Part shown: piece by piece, positions 42,338 through 52,049 of the stretch
How the letters are laid out: every line of letters begins with the position of its first letter
How positions within the stretch are numbered: the stretch's first letter is position 1
Assembly: GCF_029338195.1 (NCBI RefSeq)
Contig: NZ_CP119779.1
Span: 310,001 to 374,000, forward strand
Origin: Haloarcula litorea
Lineage (GTDB): Archaea > Halobacteriota > Halobacteria > Halobacteriales > Haloarculaceae
DNA: 64,000 bases
Reading direction: 5' to 3'
Notes under the pieces: generated by a model
The model's input: the letters and a program-made list of their open reading frames with translations, nothing else
Told to the model about the DNA's origin: nothing
The model's database searches: none
Translations under genes and position numbers: made by a program

Positions 42338-45300
42338 CTACCCCTGAACCGTCGTCTCGTTCGTGGCGTCGGTCAGGCCGGTGCTGTCCTCGACCTGGAC
42401 GACGACGAAGTAGGGGTCGTCGCCCTGTCCGTTGCCCTGGTTCGTGTCGCTGAGTTGGATCGTCGTCTGCCCACCGGAGTAGCTGTTCGTTTCGGACCCG
42501 ACCGTATAGCCCTGACCACTGCTGTCGTACACGGTCACCGTGTAGCTCGCGAGGTCGCCGTCCGGATCAGATCCGGTGAAAGTGACGCTGATGGTGTGGG
42601 TCCGGTCGTTGTTCCCCGTGTTCGCGTCGTGCGTAGCGGAACTGATACTGACGGTCGGACTGCTCGGCGCGGTCGTCGTGAGACTGGCGCTATCGGAGTT
42701 GCCGTTGGCGTCGTTGGCCGTGGCGGTGACGGTGTAGCTCTCGCCCTCCTGGACCGTCCCGCTGATGGTGACCGCCGGGGTGCCGGCGGGCTGGTACTGG
42801 GCCGGGCCGATACCGGTCACGGTCCTGGAGGCGACGACGGTTCCGCTGCTGTCGGTGACGACGTACTCGATGCTGTCGAGGTCGTCGTCGTTGTCGGCGT
42901 CCTGGACCTGGACCTGGTCGATCGTGAACTCGTCGGCCGCCGGGTCCGCCGAGAAGCCCTGGAAGTTCGAGAACTGGATCGCGCCCGGGTCGTTGGCCTG
43001 CGTGAAGGTCGTGCTCGTGGTCCCGGCGTCACCGCGGGTGATCCCGATCTCGTACGGTTCGTTCGTCATCAGATCGGTGTTCGCGTTGACTACGATCTCG
43101 ATGGACGTTCCGGCCGCGTATCCGCCCGCGGGGGCCTCGATCAGGACCCACGCCTGACCGCCGTTCTTGTTGAAGTTCGTGTTGCTCGTCGAGACGTTTA
43201 CGGAGTTCAGCCCCTGGTACGACACGTCTCCCGTCGCCTCGGCCGGGGACAGGCCGAGGTTGATACGCTCGCCACCGGCGAGCGAGTCCTCCAGTGTGAA
43301 CGTGAACGTCTGTTGCTGTCCCGTCGTGTCGGCGACGAGGTCCGACGCCTCGAAGTTCGAGATCTCGGCCCCGCCGGCGTTCCGAGCCACGTCGAAGGAG
43401 GTAGTGGACGTGTTCCCGGTGTCACCACGAGTCACCGTCACGTCGTACTGGCCGCTCCCACCGGTCCTGAGCGGCTGTATCCCGACCCTGACGGTCTGTC
43501 CGTCCGCGATGTCCGTGCTTGGTGTGATGCTGAAGAACCCGGTGTCCCCGTTCGTGTTCGAGTTCGTGTTCGACAGCGAGACGTTGGCGTCGATCGCGTT
43601 GAGGTTGCTGTAGTCGACCTGGAGCGGGCTCTGCTGCTGTGGATCGTCGAGGTTGAACTCGATCGCCGTTCCGGCCGGGATTCGACCGTCGGCGGTGAAC
43701 GTGAAGATCTGTCGCTGCTGCCCGACCTCGGGGAGCTGCGCGGTGGCTGTCGTACTCGTGAAGTCCCCGCCGCCGCCACCACCGCCACCGACGCCGCTCC
43801 CGACGGTGACGGTTTGCGTGGCCGTCGCCGACGCACCGCGAGCGTCCGTGACCCGCAGGGTGACGGTGTAGGTTCCGTCGGTCGAGTACACGTGGGACGC
43901 GTCCTTGCCGGTCGCCTCGTAGGTCCCGTCACTGGTCCAGTCCCACTCGTAGGACGCGATGTCGGCGTCGTCGGGGTCGTCCGAGCGGTTCGCGTCGAAA
44001 GTGATGGAGTCACCGGCCGACGGACTGTCCGGCGAGTACCGGAACGCCGGCACCGGGGCCTGGTTCAGGCTCCCCGGGACCGTGCCCTCACTCGCGCCGA
44101 CCACGTCGACACTGTCGATGTACCACGGGTCGTCACCGGTCGTCTGGCCCTGCCGGAACCGGATCTTGAACCCGTCCGAGGTGGCGTTGGGCACTCCCTC
44201 GATCGTCACTCGGCGGTAGTGATCCTCGGGCTCCGCGTCGTTGGAGTCCCGGGCGGTCACGTTGTCGACCTCGACCCACTTCGAGTCCGCCTCGCTGTAG
44301 TAGTCCAGTTTCAGGTTCTCCTCGGCCTCGGGCTCGGCCGCTCCCCCCTCCGGCTCCCGTGCGACATACGTGACCGTCACCGACTCGTAGGCCGTCGTGT
44401 CGAGCGAGTAGTTGAGCTCGATCGCCCGGTTGGACTCCGACGCGTCCCCCTTGATGACCGCCACGCGGCTCCCCGAGGGCGCTGGGTTTGTCGGCCCGTC
44501 GATCACGCTCGCGTCCCCGTCGCCGGCGGTCGTGTTGTAGACCCAGCCGTTGGCCACCAGCGCGTCCTCGGGGTCCTCGAAGCTCTCGTTGAGCAGGCGG
44601 TCGAACGTCACCTCCGTCCTGTCGCTCGACCCGCCGCTCGCCGCGTACACCTTCGAGCGACCGTCGGACTGCCAGGTCAGTCCCGTCTCGTTGTAGCCGG
44701 AGGCGTTGGTCTCACCGTCGCTGGGCGTCGGTCTGACGACCGTGCTGTCGCCCACGCCGTAGTCGATGTCCGTGAACGCGATCGCGCTCCCGCTCTCGGT
44801 GACACGCGCGAGGAACGGGGGACTTCGAAGCCCCACCTCCTCGTCGAGGGGTGTACTGGCGATCCTGAAGCGGAGTTCCTCGTTCGCGATTCGAGTTCCG
44901 AACGGTGGCCGCTGCCAGTCGACGGTGTACGCACCGCCGCCCCCGCCGCCACCCGTGGCCTGCACGTCGACGGTCATCGTGACGTTCTGAACGGTCCCGG
45001 GAGCCAGTGCGGGGTCCTCCGCCGCCGCCGCACCGGCGTAACTGACGTTGATCTGTTTCGCTCCGGTCGCCGAGGACGGTGCCGTGTACGTGAACCGGAC
45101 GCGGCCGTCGCCGTCCGGCACCTTGCCGGCGGTCCCGTTGTCGTTCGTGTCGCCCGCGAGGCTCCCGGCGTCGACGTGTGCGTAGACCCGGGTGTCGGAG
45201 ACGTTGGCCGGCGGATTGTTGTACCGGTCGCGGACCTCCAGGACGAGTTCCGTCGTCTCCCCCTGCGAGACCGGTGTGCCGTTGCCCTCGACGTCGGTCA

Positions 45301-46174
45301 GGTAGGCGGTGTTCTCGTCGGTCACCTGCGTCCCGACCCCGACCTTCGTCATCCGGAGGCGGTAGGTCTGGTCGGCCGAGAGGTTCACCTGCACGCCGTA
45401 GAAGGGATCGGGAGCCGCGCCGTCGTCGGTCTTGACGCCGGTCACGTTCGGTTCCGTGGCCTCGAGGAAGTCCCAGTACGACTCCGGCCGGGACGACGCG
45501 AACGCCAGCGTCAGCGGTGCGCTGTCGCTTTCGCTCTCTATCGTCACCGTCTGTGTCGAGGTGCTGACCGGCCGAACGTCGACGGACGTCGTGCCGCTGG
45601 AACTGCGTGAGAGCGAGCCGTTGAGCGTTATCAGCGTGATCTCGTTGCCGTCGATGAACGTCTGGTTCGCCAGCGTGATGTCGCCGCTCCTGAACTCGCT
45701 GTAGAGAACCGTCTGCTCGTACACCGTTCGCGGGGCGTTGGTGTAGAGGTTGTAGGAGGGCTGGTAGGCGAGACCGCCCGTCGAGTAGTTCCGTGTCTCG
45801 TTCCAGTAGTCCCCCGTCTCGCCCGCCGCCGTCGCGTTCCGAACGCTGACGTTGACCGCGGTGTTCGTCGACCCGACCGTCCGTAACGACCCGGATGGCG
45901 GCCCGGGGTTGACCGCGAGCGCTCGGTTCGGGTACTGGGTCCCGAGACTGACGGAGACGGAGCGGGCGCTCGACTCGCCGGTCGACGACACCACGACGTT
46001 GCGCAGCTCCTGCATCTGGGACTGTACCCGCTGGCTGTGGTCGAACTCGACGGCGCGGTTCTGGTCGGGGACGACGAACGCCTGGTAGGAGGAGAAGGCG
46101 ACGATGAGGATACCGAACAGCAGGACGGCACCGATCTGCACCGACTGCGCTCGGTCGTCACCCACCAGATCCAT
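42338..46174 (-). CDS. Giant pilin-anchored PKD-domain surface protein
   Basis: The protein has 1278 residues. The N-terminus (DRAQSVQIGAVLLFGILIVA) is a short leader plus one hydrophobic helix of type IV pilin-like form, so the chain is exposed outside. An Asn/Ser/Thr-rich domain runs to about 400, followed by a Gly-rich hinge at about 405-412. A domain with VRFDRLLNESFEDP and a jelly-roll-like WYIDSVDVVG section spans 440-700. One clear PKD domain covers about 705-792 (ASYEWDWTSDGTYEATG), then a second Gly hinge at about 795-801. Several repeated strand-rich modules containing LSNTNSNTNGDTGFFSI and similar complete the C-terminal half. Many N-x-S/T sites suggest N-glycosylation. It may be an adhesin or a surface scaffold. 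Confidence 0.8.
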   Translation of the reverse strand: MDLVGDDRAQSVQIGAVLLFGILIVAFSSYQAFVVPDQNRAVEFDHSQRVQSQMQELRNVVVSSTGESSARSVSVSLGTQYPNRALAVNPGPPSGSLRTVGSTNTAVNVSVRNATAAGETGDYWNETRNYSTGGLAYQPSYNLYTNAPRTVYEQTVLYSEFRSGDITLANQTFIDGNEITLITLNGSLSRSSSGTTSVDVRPVSTSTQTVTIESESDSAPLTLAFASSRPESYWDFLEATEPNVTGVKTDDGAAPDPFYGVQVNLSADQTYRLRMTKVGVGTQVTDENTAYLTDVEGNGTPVSQGETTELVLEVRDRYNNPPANVSDTRVYAHVDAGSLAGDTNDNGTAGKVPDGDGRVRFTYTAPSSATGAKQINVSYAGAAAAEDPALAPGTVQNVTMTVDVQATGGGGGGGAYTVDWQRPPFGTRIANEELRFRIASTPLDEEVGLRSPPFLARVTESGSAIAFTDIDYGVGDSTVVRPTPSDGETNASGYNETGLTWQSDGRSKVYAASGGSSDRTEVTFDRLLNESFEDPEDALVANGWVYNTTAGDGDASVIDGPTNPAPSGSRVAVIKGDASESNRAIELNYSLDTTAYESVTVTYVAREPEGGAAEPEAEENLKLDYYSEADSKWVEVDNVTARDSNDAEPEDHYRRVTIEGVPNATSDGFKIRFRQGQTTGDDPWYIDSVDVVGASEGTVPGSLNQAPVPAFRYSPDSPSAGDSITFDANRSDDPDDADIASYEWDWTSDGTYEATGKDASHVYSTDGTYTVTLRVTDARGASATATQTVTVGSGVGGGGGGGGDFTSTTATAQLPEVGQQRQIFTFTADGRIPAGTAIEFNLDDPQQQSPLQVDYSNLNAIDANVSLSNTNSNTNGDTGFFSITPSTDIADGQTVRVGIQPLRTGGSGQYDVTVTRGDTGNTSTTSFDVARNAGGAEISNFEASDLVADTTGQQQTFTFTLEDSLAGGERINLGLSPAEATGDVSYQGLNSVNVSTSNTNFNKNGGQAWVLIEAPAGGYAAGTSIEIVVNANTDLMTNEPYEIGITRGDAGTTSTTFTQANDPGAIQFSNFQGFSADPAADEFTIDQVQVQDADNDDDLDSIEYVVTDSSGTVVASRTVTGIGPAQYQPAGTPAVTISGTVQEGESYTVTATANDANGNSDSASLTTTAPSSPTVSISSATHDANTGNNDRTHTISVTFTGSDPDGDLASYTVTVYDSSGQGYTVGSETNSYSGGQTTIQLSDTNQGNGQGDDPYFVVVQVEDSTGLTDATNETTVQG

Positions 46175-46196
46175 GCAGCCTTGTTGCGTACTGGTA

Positions 46197-46204
46197 GATA
46201 AAAA
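46197..46204 (-). promoter_or_regulatory. TATA box for the giant surface-protein gene
   Basis: On the minus strand it reads TTTTTATC, about 26 nt before the ATG at 46174, predicting a leaderless mRNA for a very large protein. Confidence 0.55.
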
Positions 46205-46258
46205 CCTGTCCGCCGGCTCACGCTGCCGAACCGGTGGCTACTCGCGGCGCGCGACGCC

Positions 46259-46843
46259 TCAGCTCTCGTCCTCTTCCTCGACGACCTCGGGGTCGCTCAT
46301 CGCCGTCTGGAGGCTGTCCAGCCCGTTGACCCACTCGGAGACCAGCCCGTACTCCAGGTCCTCGGCCACGTCCATCGGCAGTTCGTCGCCGTCGATGACG
46401 CGGGTGCCGGCCTGGACGCAGTAGCCGAGCGCCGCGTCGAGGTCCTCCTCGGCCTCGGCGTCGGCGGCGGCACCGATGTAGTCGGCGACGGTCGCCTCGT
46501 CGGCGACGCCCTCGGCGACGTACTCCTCGGCGGCGTAGAAGACACAGACCAGCGAGGTCTGGACGCCGTCGACGAGCATCATCGTCTCCTCGTCCTCGAT
46601 GTCGAGGTCCGCGAGGACGATCTCCTGGACGCCGGCCAGCTCGTCCAGCGTCGTCTCCTCGTCGAGGTCGCCGTCCTCGTAGTCGGTGAGGATCTTCGCG
46701 ACGGCGATGGCGGCGTCGTCCTGCAGGTTCAACAGCAGGCGCGCCGAGTCCTCGTCCTCGGGGTCGACCCCCTCCTCGTCGATGCGGTCGAGCCAGTTCT
46801 GCCAGCGTTCCTCGGTGTAGTACTCCCCCGGCGGAGTGCTCAT
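46259..46843 (-). CDS. DUF2150 family protein
   Basis: The 194-residue protein is very acidic. YYTEERWQNWLDRIDEEGV and DSARLLLNLQDDAAIAVAKI at the N-terminus, and a helical remainder (DYIGAAADAEAEEDLDAALG), match the archaea-specific DUF2150 family, whose role is unknown. The start at the ATG 46843 is supported by a TATA box 27 nt upstream. A longer frame to 47221 reaches into the next gene's antisense and was rejected. It follows the giant surface-protein promoter region on the same strand but has its own promoter. Confidence 0.8.
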   Translation of the reverse strand: MSTPPGEYYTEERWQNWLDRIDEEGVDPEDEDSARLLLNLQDDAAIAVAKILTDYEDGDLDEETTLDELAGVQEIVLADLDIEDEETMMLVDGVQTSLVCVFYAAEEYVAEGVADEATVADYIGAAADAEAEEDLDAALGYCVQAGTRVIDGDELPMDVAEDLEYGLVSEWVNGLDSLQTAMSDPEVVEEEDES

Positions 46844-46866
46844 ATCTCTCCGTTCGTGCGGCCGGG

Positions 46867-46874
46867 GATATAAG
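46867..46874 (-). promoter_or_regulatory. TATA box for the DUF2150 gene
   Basis: On the minus strand the element reads CTTATATC, about 27 nt before the ATG at 46843. It is one of the best TATA matches in the window. Confidence 0.65.
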
Positions 46875-47006
46875 CTTCGACCCGGGAGCGCGACCCCGCC
46901 CACAGAGCCACGAATCGACCGATAACAGCCCGTTAAGTCGATCTCAGCCGACACTGACAGCCGGGTGTACCCGGGTTTTATCAACCGCGGCGAGGTATGT
47001 GAGCGT

Positions 47007-47315
47007 ATGTCACAGCGCCGCTCGACACGCCCCGCGACGGCCGCGGCCGACGCCGGCCGCCTCGGGCGGCGACTGCAGTCCGTCGGCGTCGCGCTCGCCG
47101 GGACGGCGGCACCGCTGGTCTGCTGGACGCTCATCGCGCTGCTCGCCGGGGTCGGCGGCGTCGACGCCGCGCTCGCGGTCGTCGCCGGGGCCACGGGCGG
47201 GCCGCTCGTCGGGCCGGTCACCGTGGCGCGGCTGTTCTCCGTCGGACTGACCGGCCTCGCGGCCGGGCTGTGGTGTCTCGGTGCCGGCCTGCTGCTCGAG
47301 GGGCTGTCCGGTTAG
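47007..47315 (+). CDS. Small membrane protein, unknown function
   Basis: The protein has 102 residues from the ATG at 47007. A basic, Arg-rich N-terminus (MSQRRSTRPATAAADAGR) precedes two hydrophobic helices (about 31-52 and 70-95), separated by a Gly/Asp turn. No domain is recognised. The gene ends 4 bases into the convergent mscS gene (47312-47315). It is divergent from the DUF2150 gene 163 bases away. Hydrophobicity and codon bias support it as a real gene, but the function is unknown. Confidence 0.55.
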   Translation: MSQRRSTRPATAAADAGRLGRRLQSVGVALAGTAAPLVCWTLIALLAGVGGVDAALAVVAGATGGPLVGPVTVARLFSVGLTGLAAGLWCLGAGLLLEGLSG

Positions 47316-48538
47316 TCCTCGGCCTCGGCGGCCCCGACCTCGACGGCCTCAGAGAGGTCGCTCCCGCCGCGGGTCTTGAGCGTCCGCTGCGGGAACGGGA
47401 TCGAGACGCCCTCCTCGTCGAAGGTGGCCTTGACCGACTGGACCACCGCCGAGATGGCCCGCCACTTCCGGGGCGGCGTCGGGTGGTCGATCCAGAAGCG
47501 GAGTTCGAGCACGACCGCGGAGTCGCCGAAGGACTTCGGGACGACCTGGGGCGGCGGCGAGTCGACGAGCTCGCTCAGGTCGGTCATCGCCTCGCGGGCC
47601 AGGTCGGCCGCCCGCTCGACGTCGGTGTCGTAGTCGACGCCGACGTCGAGCGTCAGCCGCAGGAGCCCCTTCTGGCTGCGGTTCGTGATGGCGCGGTCGC
47701 TGACCTGGTCGTTCGGGATGACGACGAACTCACCGTCGAAGTTCTCCAGACGGGTGTTGAAGATGGTGATGTTCGTGACGATCCCCTCCTGGTCGCCGAT
47801 CTCGACCCAGTCGCCGATGGTGAACGGCCGGGAGAACATCAGCACGAACCCGGCGATGAGCGAGCCGAGCGTCCGCCGGGCGGCGAACCCGACGACGATG
47901 CCGAGGAACCCGGCCCCGACGAGCAGGCCGCCGACGTTCTGGTCCCAGAACGTGAGGATGCTCGCGCCCGCGGTGACGAAGATCGTCACCTGTCCGAGGC
48001 GGAGGATGATCTCCTCCTGGTGTTCGGTGAAGTCCTCCAGGGCCTCGCTGAGCCTGTCGACGAACCGACTGAGCTGGTCCGAGAGGACGAACGCGAGCGC
48101 GACGACCAGCAGCGACTGGAGCGTCGACAGCAGCCAGGGGTTGCTCCCCGCCGCGAACGGCCGCACGAGGGCGACCACGTCGACGAGTCCCCAGACGACG
48201 AGGAACGAGACCACGACCAGGGCCAGGACCGCCGCCTGGACCGTCCGCAAGAGGATGCCCTGGAAGGACGTCGGCGTCAGCGTCTTGAGCCGGTCGAGCC
48301 AGACGGCGGTGCGGCCCGACTCCAGCCACGCCACGCCGGCCGCACGGAACCGGGAGAGGACGACGGGGACGACGACGACCCCGAGGACGAGGAGGCCGAG
48401 CAACAGCAGTGTCGCGACGGCTCGGCCCTGTGTCGTCGCGAGGCCCTCGAGGAACCGCTGGAGCCCAGCGACGAGCTCGACGACCGCGTCGCTCGTCTCG
48501 CTTCCCGTCGGTGTGTCCGTCGCCTGCACGTCGGACAC
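47312..48538 (-). CDS. mscS: Small-conductance mechanosensitive channel (MscS family)
   Basis: The protein has 408 residues and about five membrane helices. The pore helix and beta domain are visible in VGAGFLGIVVGFAARRTLGS, near residues 206-225, and FTIGDWVEIGDQEGIVTNI, about 240-258. The C-terminal domain contains DYDTDVERAADLAREAM. MscS channels release osmolytes when membrane tension rises on dilution stress, a frequent need for a halophile. The N-terminal extension of about 60 residues before the first core helix is acidic and non-conserved. It is convergent with the small membrane protein gene by 4 bases. Confidence 0.9.
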   Translation of the reverse strand: MSDVQATDTPTGSETSDAVVELVAGLQRFLEGLATTQGRAVATLLLLGLLVLGVVVVPVVLSRFRAAGVAWLESGRTAVWLDRLKTLTPTSFQGILLRTVQAAVLALVVVSFLVVWGLVDVVALVRPFAAGSNPWLLSTLQSLLVVALAFVLSDQLSRFVDRLSEALEDFTEHQEEIILRLGQVTIFVTAGASILTFWDQNVGGLLVGAGFLGIVVGFAARRTLGSLIAGFVLMFSRPFTIGDWVEIGDQEGIVTNITIFNTRLENFDGEFVVIPNDQVSDRAITNRSQKGLLRLTLDVGVDYDTDVERAADLAREAMTDLSELVDSPPPQVVPKSFGDSAVVLELRFWIDHPTPPRKWRAISAVVQSVKATFDEEGVSIPFPQRTLKTRGGSDLSEAVEVGAAEAED

Positions 48539-48607
48539 TCGCTGCCGGGAGAACTTGTGTCTGTCTCTCTGTGGCGACGACGGGGCCGCGCTGGCGGTTC
48601 GGGGGCG

Positions 48608-49516
48608 TCAGACGCCCCGACCCTGGAGTTTCTCTTCCTCGGGGAGGTCGGCGTTCGCGTCGCCGGACATCCCCTTGCCGACGTCGGATGCGATCTCCTT
48701 CAGCGTCTCGGGGTCGTCCCAGTTGTTGACCGCCTCGACGATGGCGGTGCCCATCGCCTCGGGGTCCTCCGCGCCGAAGATGCCCGAGCCGACGAAGATG
48801 CCGTCACAGCCGTGGTGCATCATCAGCGCGGCGTCGGCCGGCGTCGCGATGCCGCCGGCGGCGAAGTTGACCACCGGGAGCCGTCCCATATCGGCCGTCT
48901 CGTGGACGAGCTCGGCGGGAGCCTCGTGCTCGCGAGCCCACTTCTCGCGTTCCTCGTGGCTCATCCCTTCGAGTTTGCGGATCGACCCCTTGATGTTGCG
49001 CTGGTGGTGGACCGCCTGGTTCACGTCGCCGGTGCCGGCCTCGCCCTTGGTGCGGATCATCGCCGCGCCCTCGTCGATGCGGCGCAGCGCCTCCTGGAGG
49101 TTCCGCGCCCCGCAGACGAACGGCGCGGTGAACTCGCGCTTGTCGATGTGGTAGCGGTCGTCGGCCGGCGTGAGCACCTCGCTCTCGTCGACCATGTCCG
49201 CGCCGGCGGCCTCCAGGATCTGGGCCTCCTTCGTGTGGCCGATGCGGGCCTTGCCCATCACCGGGATCGAGACCTCGTCGATGATCGCCTCGAGCGAGGC
49301 GGGGTCGGCCATCCGGGCGACGCCGCCGCGCTTGCGGATGTCCGCCGGCACCGCCTCGAGGTTCATCACGGCCACCGCGCCCACGTCCTCGGCGATGCGG
49401 GCCTGCTGGCGGTTCACGACGTCCATGATGACGCCGCCCTTCTGCATCTTCGCGAAGCCGCGCTTGACGAGATCAGTGCCGCGGCGGAGCTCCTCCAGAT
49501 CGGTCGATTCGGGCAT
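48608..49516 (-). CDS. pdxS: Pyridoxal 5'-phosphate synthase lyase subunit PdxS
   Basis: The protein has 302 residues. It is the TIM-barrel subunit that builds PLP from ribose 5-phosphate, glyceraldehyde 3-phosphate and ammonia supplied by PdxT. Lys89 in [11 protein letters not shown] and a second lysine in [12 protein letters not shown] are the two catalytic lysines of the family; [16 protein letters not shown] and [18 protein letters not shown] are further signatures. The length and composition match archaeal PdxS. No pdxT is in the window, so the partner is encoded elsewhere. A GTTAAG TATA box lies about 27 nt upstream. Confidence 0.96.
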   Translation of the reverse strand: MPESTDLEELRRGTDLVKRGFAKMQKGGVIMDVVNRQQARIAEDVGAVAVMNLEAVPADIRKRGGVARMADPASLEAIIDEVSIPVMGKARIGHTKEAQILEAAGADMVDESEVLTPADDRYHIDKREFTAPFVCGARNLQEALRRIDEGAAMIRTKGEAGTGDVNQAVHHQRNIKGSIRKLEGMSHEEREKWAREHEAPAELVHETADMGRLPVVNFAAGGIATPADAALMMHHGCDGIFVGSGIFGAEDPEAMGTAIVEAVNNWDDPETLKEIASDVGKGMSGDANADLPEEEKLQGRGV

Positions 49517-49540
49517 ACGCCACGGTTAGAACTGGACTCA

Positions 49541-49546
49541 CTTAAC
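49541..49546 (-). promoter_or_regulatory. TATA box for pdxS
   Basis: On the minus strand the element reads GTTAAG, about 27 nt before the ATG at 49516, predicting a leaderless mRNA. Confidence 0.5.
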
Positions 49547-49638
49547 GCGTGTCCTTGGCGATACCGAGCGGAACGGCCCCTGAACCGTTCGAATCCTCGG
49601 ATTCCGCCAGCGGTTCGTGTCACCGCGCTGTCGGAGAA

Positions 49639-49646
49639 CATATACC
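49639..49646 (+). promoter_or_regulatory. TATA box for the second receiver-PAS kinase
   Basis: CATATACC lies about 27 nt before the ATG at 49670. It selects this ATG over the long open frame that continues upstream. Confidence 0.55.
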
Positions 49647-49669
49647 GGGTTCGCCCGTACCTACTCCGG

Positions 49670-51154
49670 ATGGGTTCGGAGTGGCCACCCGCGACCGACC
49701 AGGGGCGGGTGCGAGTGTTGCACGTCGACGACGACGAGGGGTTCCTGGAGGTGGCGGTGTCGATGCTGGAACGGGAGTGTGGGGACGTCGACGTCGTTCC
49801 GCTGACCGACCCGACGGCGGCGCTCGACCGACTGGCGGCCGAGCCGTTCGACTGTGTCGTCTCCGACTACGAGATGACGCCGATCGACGGGCTCGAACTG
49901 CTGCGGGCGGTCCGGAGCGACCACCCCGACCTCCCGTTCGTGCTCTTCACCGGCAAGGGGAGCGAGGCGGTGGCGAGCGAGGCCATCTCCGCCGGCGTCA
50001 CCGACTACGTCCAGAAGAGCGGCGACACGGAGACGTTCGAGGTGCTCTGTAACCGCATCGAGAACGCCGTCGGCCACGCCCGAACCGAGCGGCGACTGGC
50101 CCGAGAGAGCAGCCTGCTGGACTCCATCTTCGAGCAGATCCCACACCACCTCTACGTCAAAGACAGGGAGGGTCGCCACGTCCGGGTGAGCCACGCCCAC
50201 GTCGACGACCCGGCGGCCGCCGTCGGCAAGACCGATCGGGAGATCTACCCGGAGTCACACGCAAGCGACACCTACGCCGACGATATGCAGGTCGTCGAGG
50301 ACGGCGACCCGATCATCCACAAGGAGGAACAGACCATCGAGGAGGTCGGGGAGACGTACAGCTTCGATCACCTCGACGACAACTACGAGCAGGACGTCGT
50401 CACCGACAAACAGCGCTACAACGAGTGGGCGCTGACCTCGAAGGTGCCCTGGCGCGACGAGGACGGCGAGATCGTCGGGCTCATCGGGATCACGTTCGAC
50501 ATCAGCGACCGCAAGCACTACGAGCAGTCGCTGGAACGGCACACCGAGCGCCTCGAACAGTTCCTCGCCGAGATGGCCCACGACATCCGCTCGGCGCTCC
50601 AGGTCGCGGACGGCAACGTCGAACTGCTCCGGGCGGCGGCCGACGGCGACGACGAGCGACTCGACGCCGTCGAACGGAGTCACGAGCGCATCGAGTCTCT
50701 CGCCGACGAGCTGGGGAGCTTCGCCAGGTACGGCGAACTCGACCCGGACCCGGAACCGATCGACCTCTCGGCGGCCGTCGCGGACGCCTGGGCGAGCCAC
50801 ACGACGACCGAAGCGACGCTGTCGGCCGGCGACCTCCCGACCGTCGAGGCGGACCCGACGGAACTGACGCGCCTGCTCGACAACCTCTTCGACAACGCCG
50901 TCGATCACGCGGGGCCGGGGACGACCGTGACGGTCGGGCCGCTGCCCGACGACGGGGGGTTCTACGTCGCCGACGACGGCCCGGGCATCCCCGAGGCCGA
51001 CCGCGAGACGGTGTTCGAGACGGGCTACACCACCGGCGACGACGGGACCGGGCTCGGGCTGGCCATCGTCGAGACGATCGCCGACCGGCAGGGCTGGTCA
51101 GTCGCGGTCGACGAGAGCGAGGCCGGCGGGGCTCGGTTCGAGATCCGGTTCTGA
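49670..51154 (+). CDS. Receiver-first PAS histidine kinase, second copy
   Basis: The protein has 494 residues. Receiver domain 1-130 has Asp66 in VVSDYEMTPIDG and the YVQKSGD lysine. One PAS_4-type domain occupies about 145-290 (LLDSIFEQIPHHLYVKDREG). HisKA has its phospho-His in LAEMAHDIRSALQ, and HATPase has DDGPGIPEAD...GTGLGLAIVE. The receiver and the start of the HATPase are close to those of the 16165 gene, differing mainly in the number of PAS domains (one versus four). The soluble architecture implies an internal signal. It is preceded by pdxS on the opposite strand and followed by a DUF1405 gene. Confidence 0.9.
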   Translation: MGSEWPPATDQGRVRVLHVDDDEGFLEVAVSMLERECGDVDVVPLTDPTAALDRLAAEPFDCVVSDYEMTPIDGLELLRAVRSDHPDLPFVLFTGKGSEAVASEAISAGVTDYVQKSGDTETFEVLCNRIENAVGHARTERRLARESSLLDSIFEQIPHHLYVKDREGRHVRVSHAHVDDPAAAVGKTDREIYPESHASDTYADDMQVVEDGDPIIHKEEQTIEEVGETYSFDHLDDNYEQDVVTDKQRYNEWALTSKVPWRDEDGEIVGLIGITFDISDRKHYEQSLERHTERLEQFLAEMAHDIRSALQVADGNVELLRAAADGDDERLDAVERSHERIESLADELGSFARYGELDPDPEPIDLSAAVADAWASHTTTEATLSAGDLPTVEADPTELTRLLDNLFDNAVDHAGPGTTVTVGPLPDDGGFYVADDGPGIPEADRETVFETGYTTGDDGTGLGLAIVETIADRQGWSVAVDESEAGGARFEIRF

Positions 51155-51206
51155 ACCGCCGGCACGCGACCACTACCGTTTTCCCCGGGCCAATCCACCA
51201 CCCGGT

Positions 51207-51974
51207 ATGGCAACCGAGGAGGGAGTGGGCGGGCGCATCGAGGCCATCGTCGCGCGGCGGTTCGACGGCCCCGTACCCGAAGACCCCGGCCTCCCGTGGT
51301 ACGTCGCGCCGCTGCCGACGTGGCTGGAGAACGTCGCGCTCCGGCTGGCCTGGCCGATCGCCGTGATCAATCTGCTCGGGACGCTCTTTGGCTTCTGGTA
51401 CTACGCCGGCCGGCCGCTGGACCTCGCGCCGCCGCTCGTCGAGGGACAGCTCGGCGCGGCTCCGCCGCTCGCGTACCCGCTCATCCCCGACTCGCCGGTC
51501 GCGACGCTGTTCATCGGGCTCTCCTTCGCGGCGTGGCGGCTCGACTGGGACGTCCAGTGGCTCCACGCGCTGGCCTTCTTCGGCTGTATCAAGCTCGGCC
51601 TGTGGACGCCGTACGTCCAGCTCGTCGTCAACGGGGTCGGGAACCTCCCCCTGTGGCTCTACTGGTTCCTGATCCTCTCGCACCTCGCGATGGCCGTCGA
51701 AGCGTTCGTCATCCACCGATACGCCGCCTTCTCGATCCCGGCGGTCGCCGTCGCGACGGGCTGGTACCTGTTCAACGACGTGGTCGACTACTTCGTCCCG
51801 GTGCTGGACGGACCCCACCACACGTTCCTCCGGGCCGAACCGCTCGTCGGCGCTTACCAGTTCGACCACACGGTGCCGGCGCACGACCTCGCGGCGGCGT
51901 GGGCCGTCGTGCTGACCGTCCTCGCCGTGTTTCTCGCGCTGGCGACGCGAGTGGAACGGTTGCGGACCACCTGA
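51207..51974 (+). CDS. DUF1405 membrane protein
   Basis: The protein has 255 residues and about seven hydrophobic helices: AWPIAVINLLGTLFGFWYYA first, then ATLFIGLSFAAWRL and several more. The composition and the loop YYAGRPLDLAPPLVEGQLG match the archaeal/Bacillus DUF1405 family, which has no assigned role. It starts 52 bases after the kinase gene on the same strand, and the membrane histidine kinase gene follows it 75 bases later. A shared transcript with either is possible. Confidence 0.78.
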   Translation: MATEEGVGGRIEAIVARRFDGPVPEDPGLPWYVAPLPTWLENVALRLAWPIAVINLLGTLFGFWYYAGRPLDLAPPLVEGQLGAAPPLAYPLIPDSPVATLFIGLSFAAWRLDWDVQWLHALAFFGCIKLGLWTPYVQLVVNGVGNLPLWLYWFLILSHLAMAVEAFVIHRYAAFSIPAVAVATGWYLFNDVVDYFVPVLDGPHHTFLRAEPLVGAYQFDHTVPAHDLAAAWAVVLTVLAVFLALATRVERLRTT

Positions 51975-52049
51975 CAGTGGGAGCCGCTGGCCGACACCCA
52001 ACTCTGTTAGGTGGTACGAGTTTGTCACAGCGGGACGACGCGGACAGTA

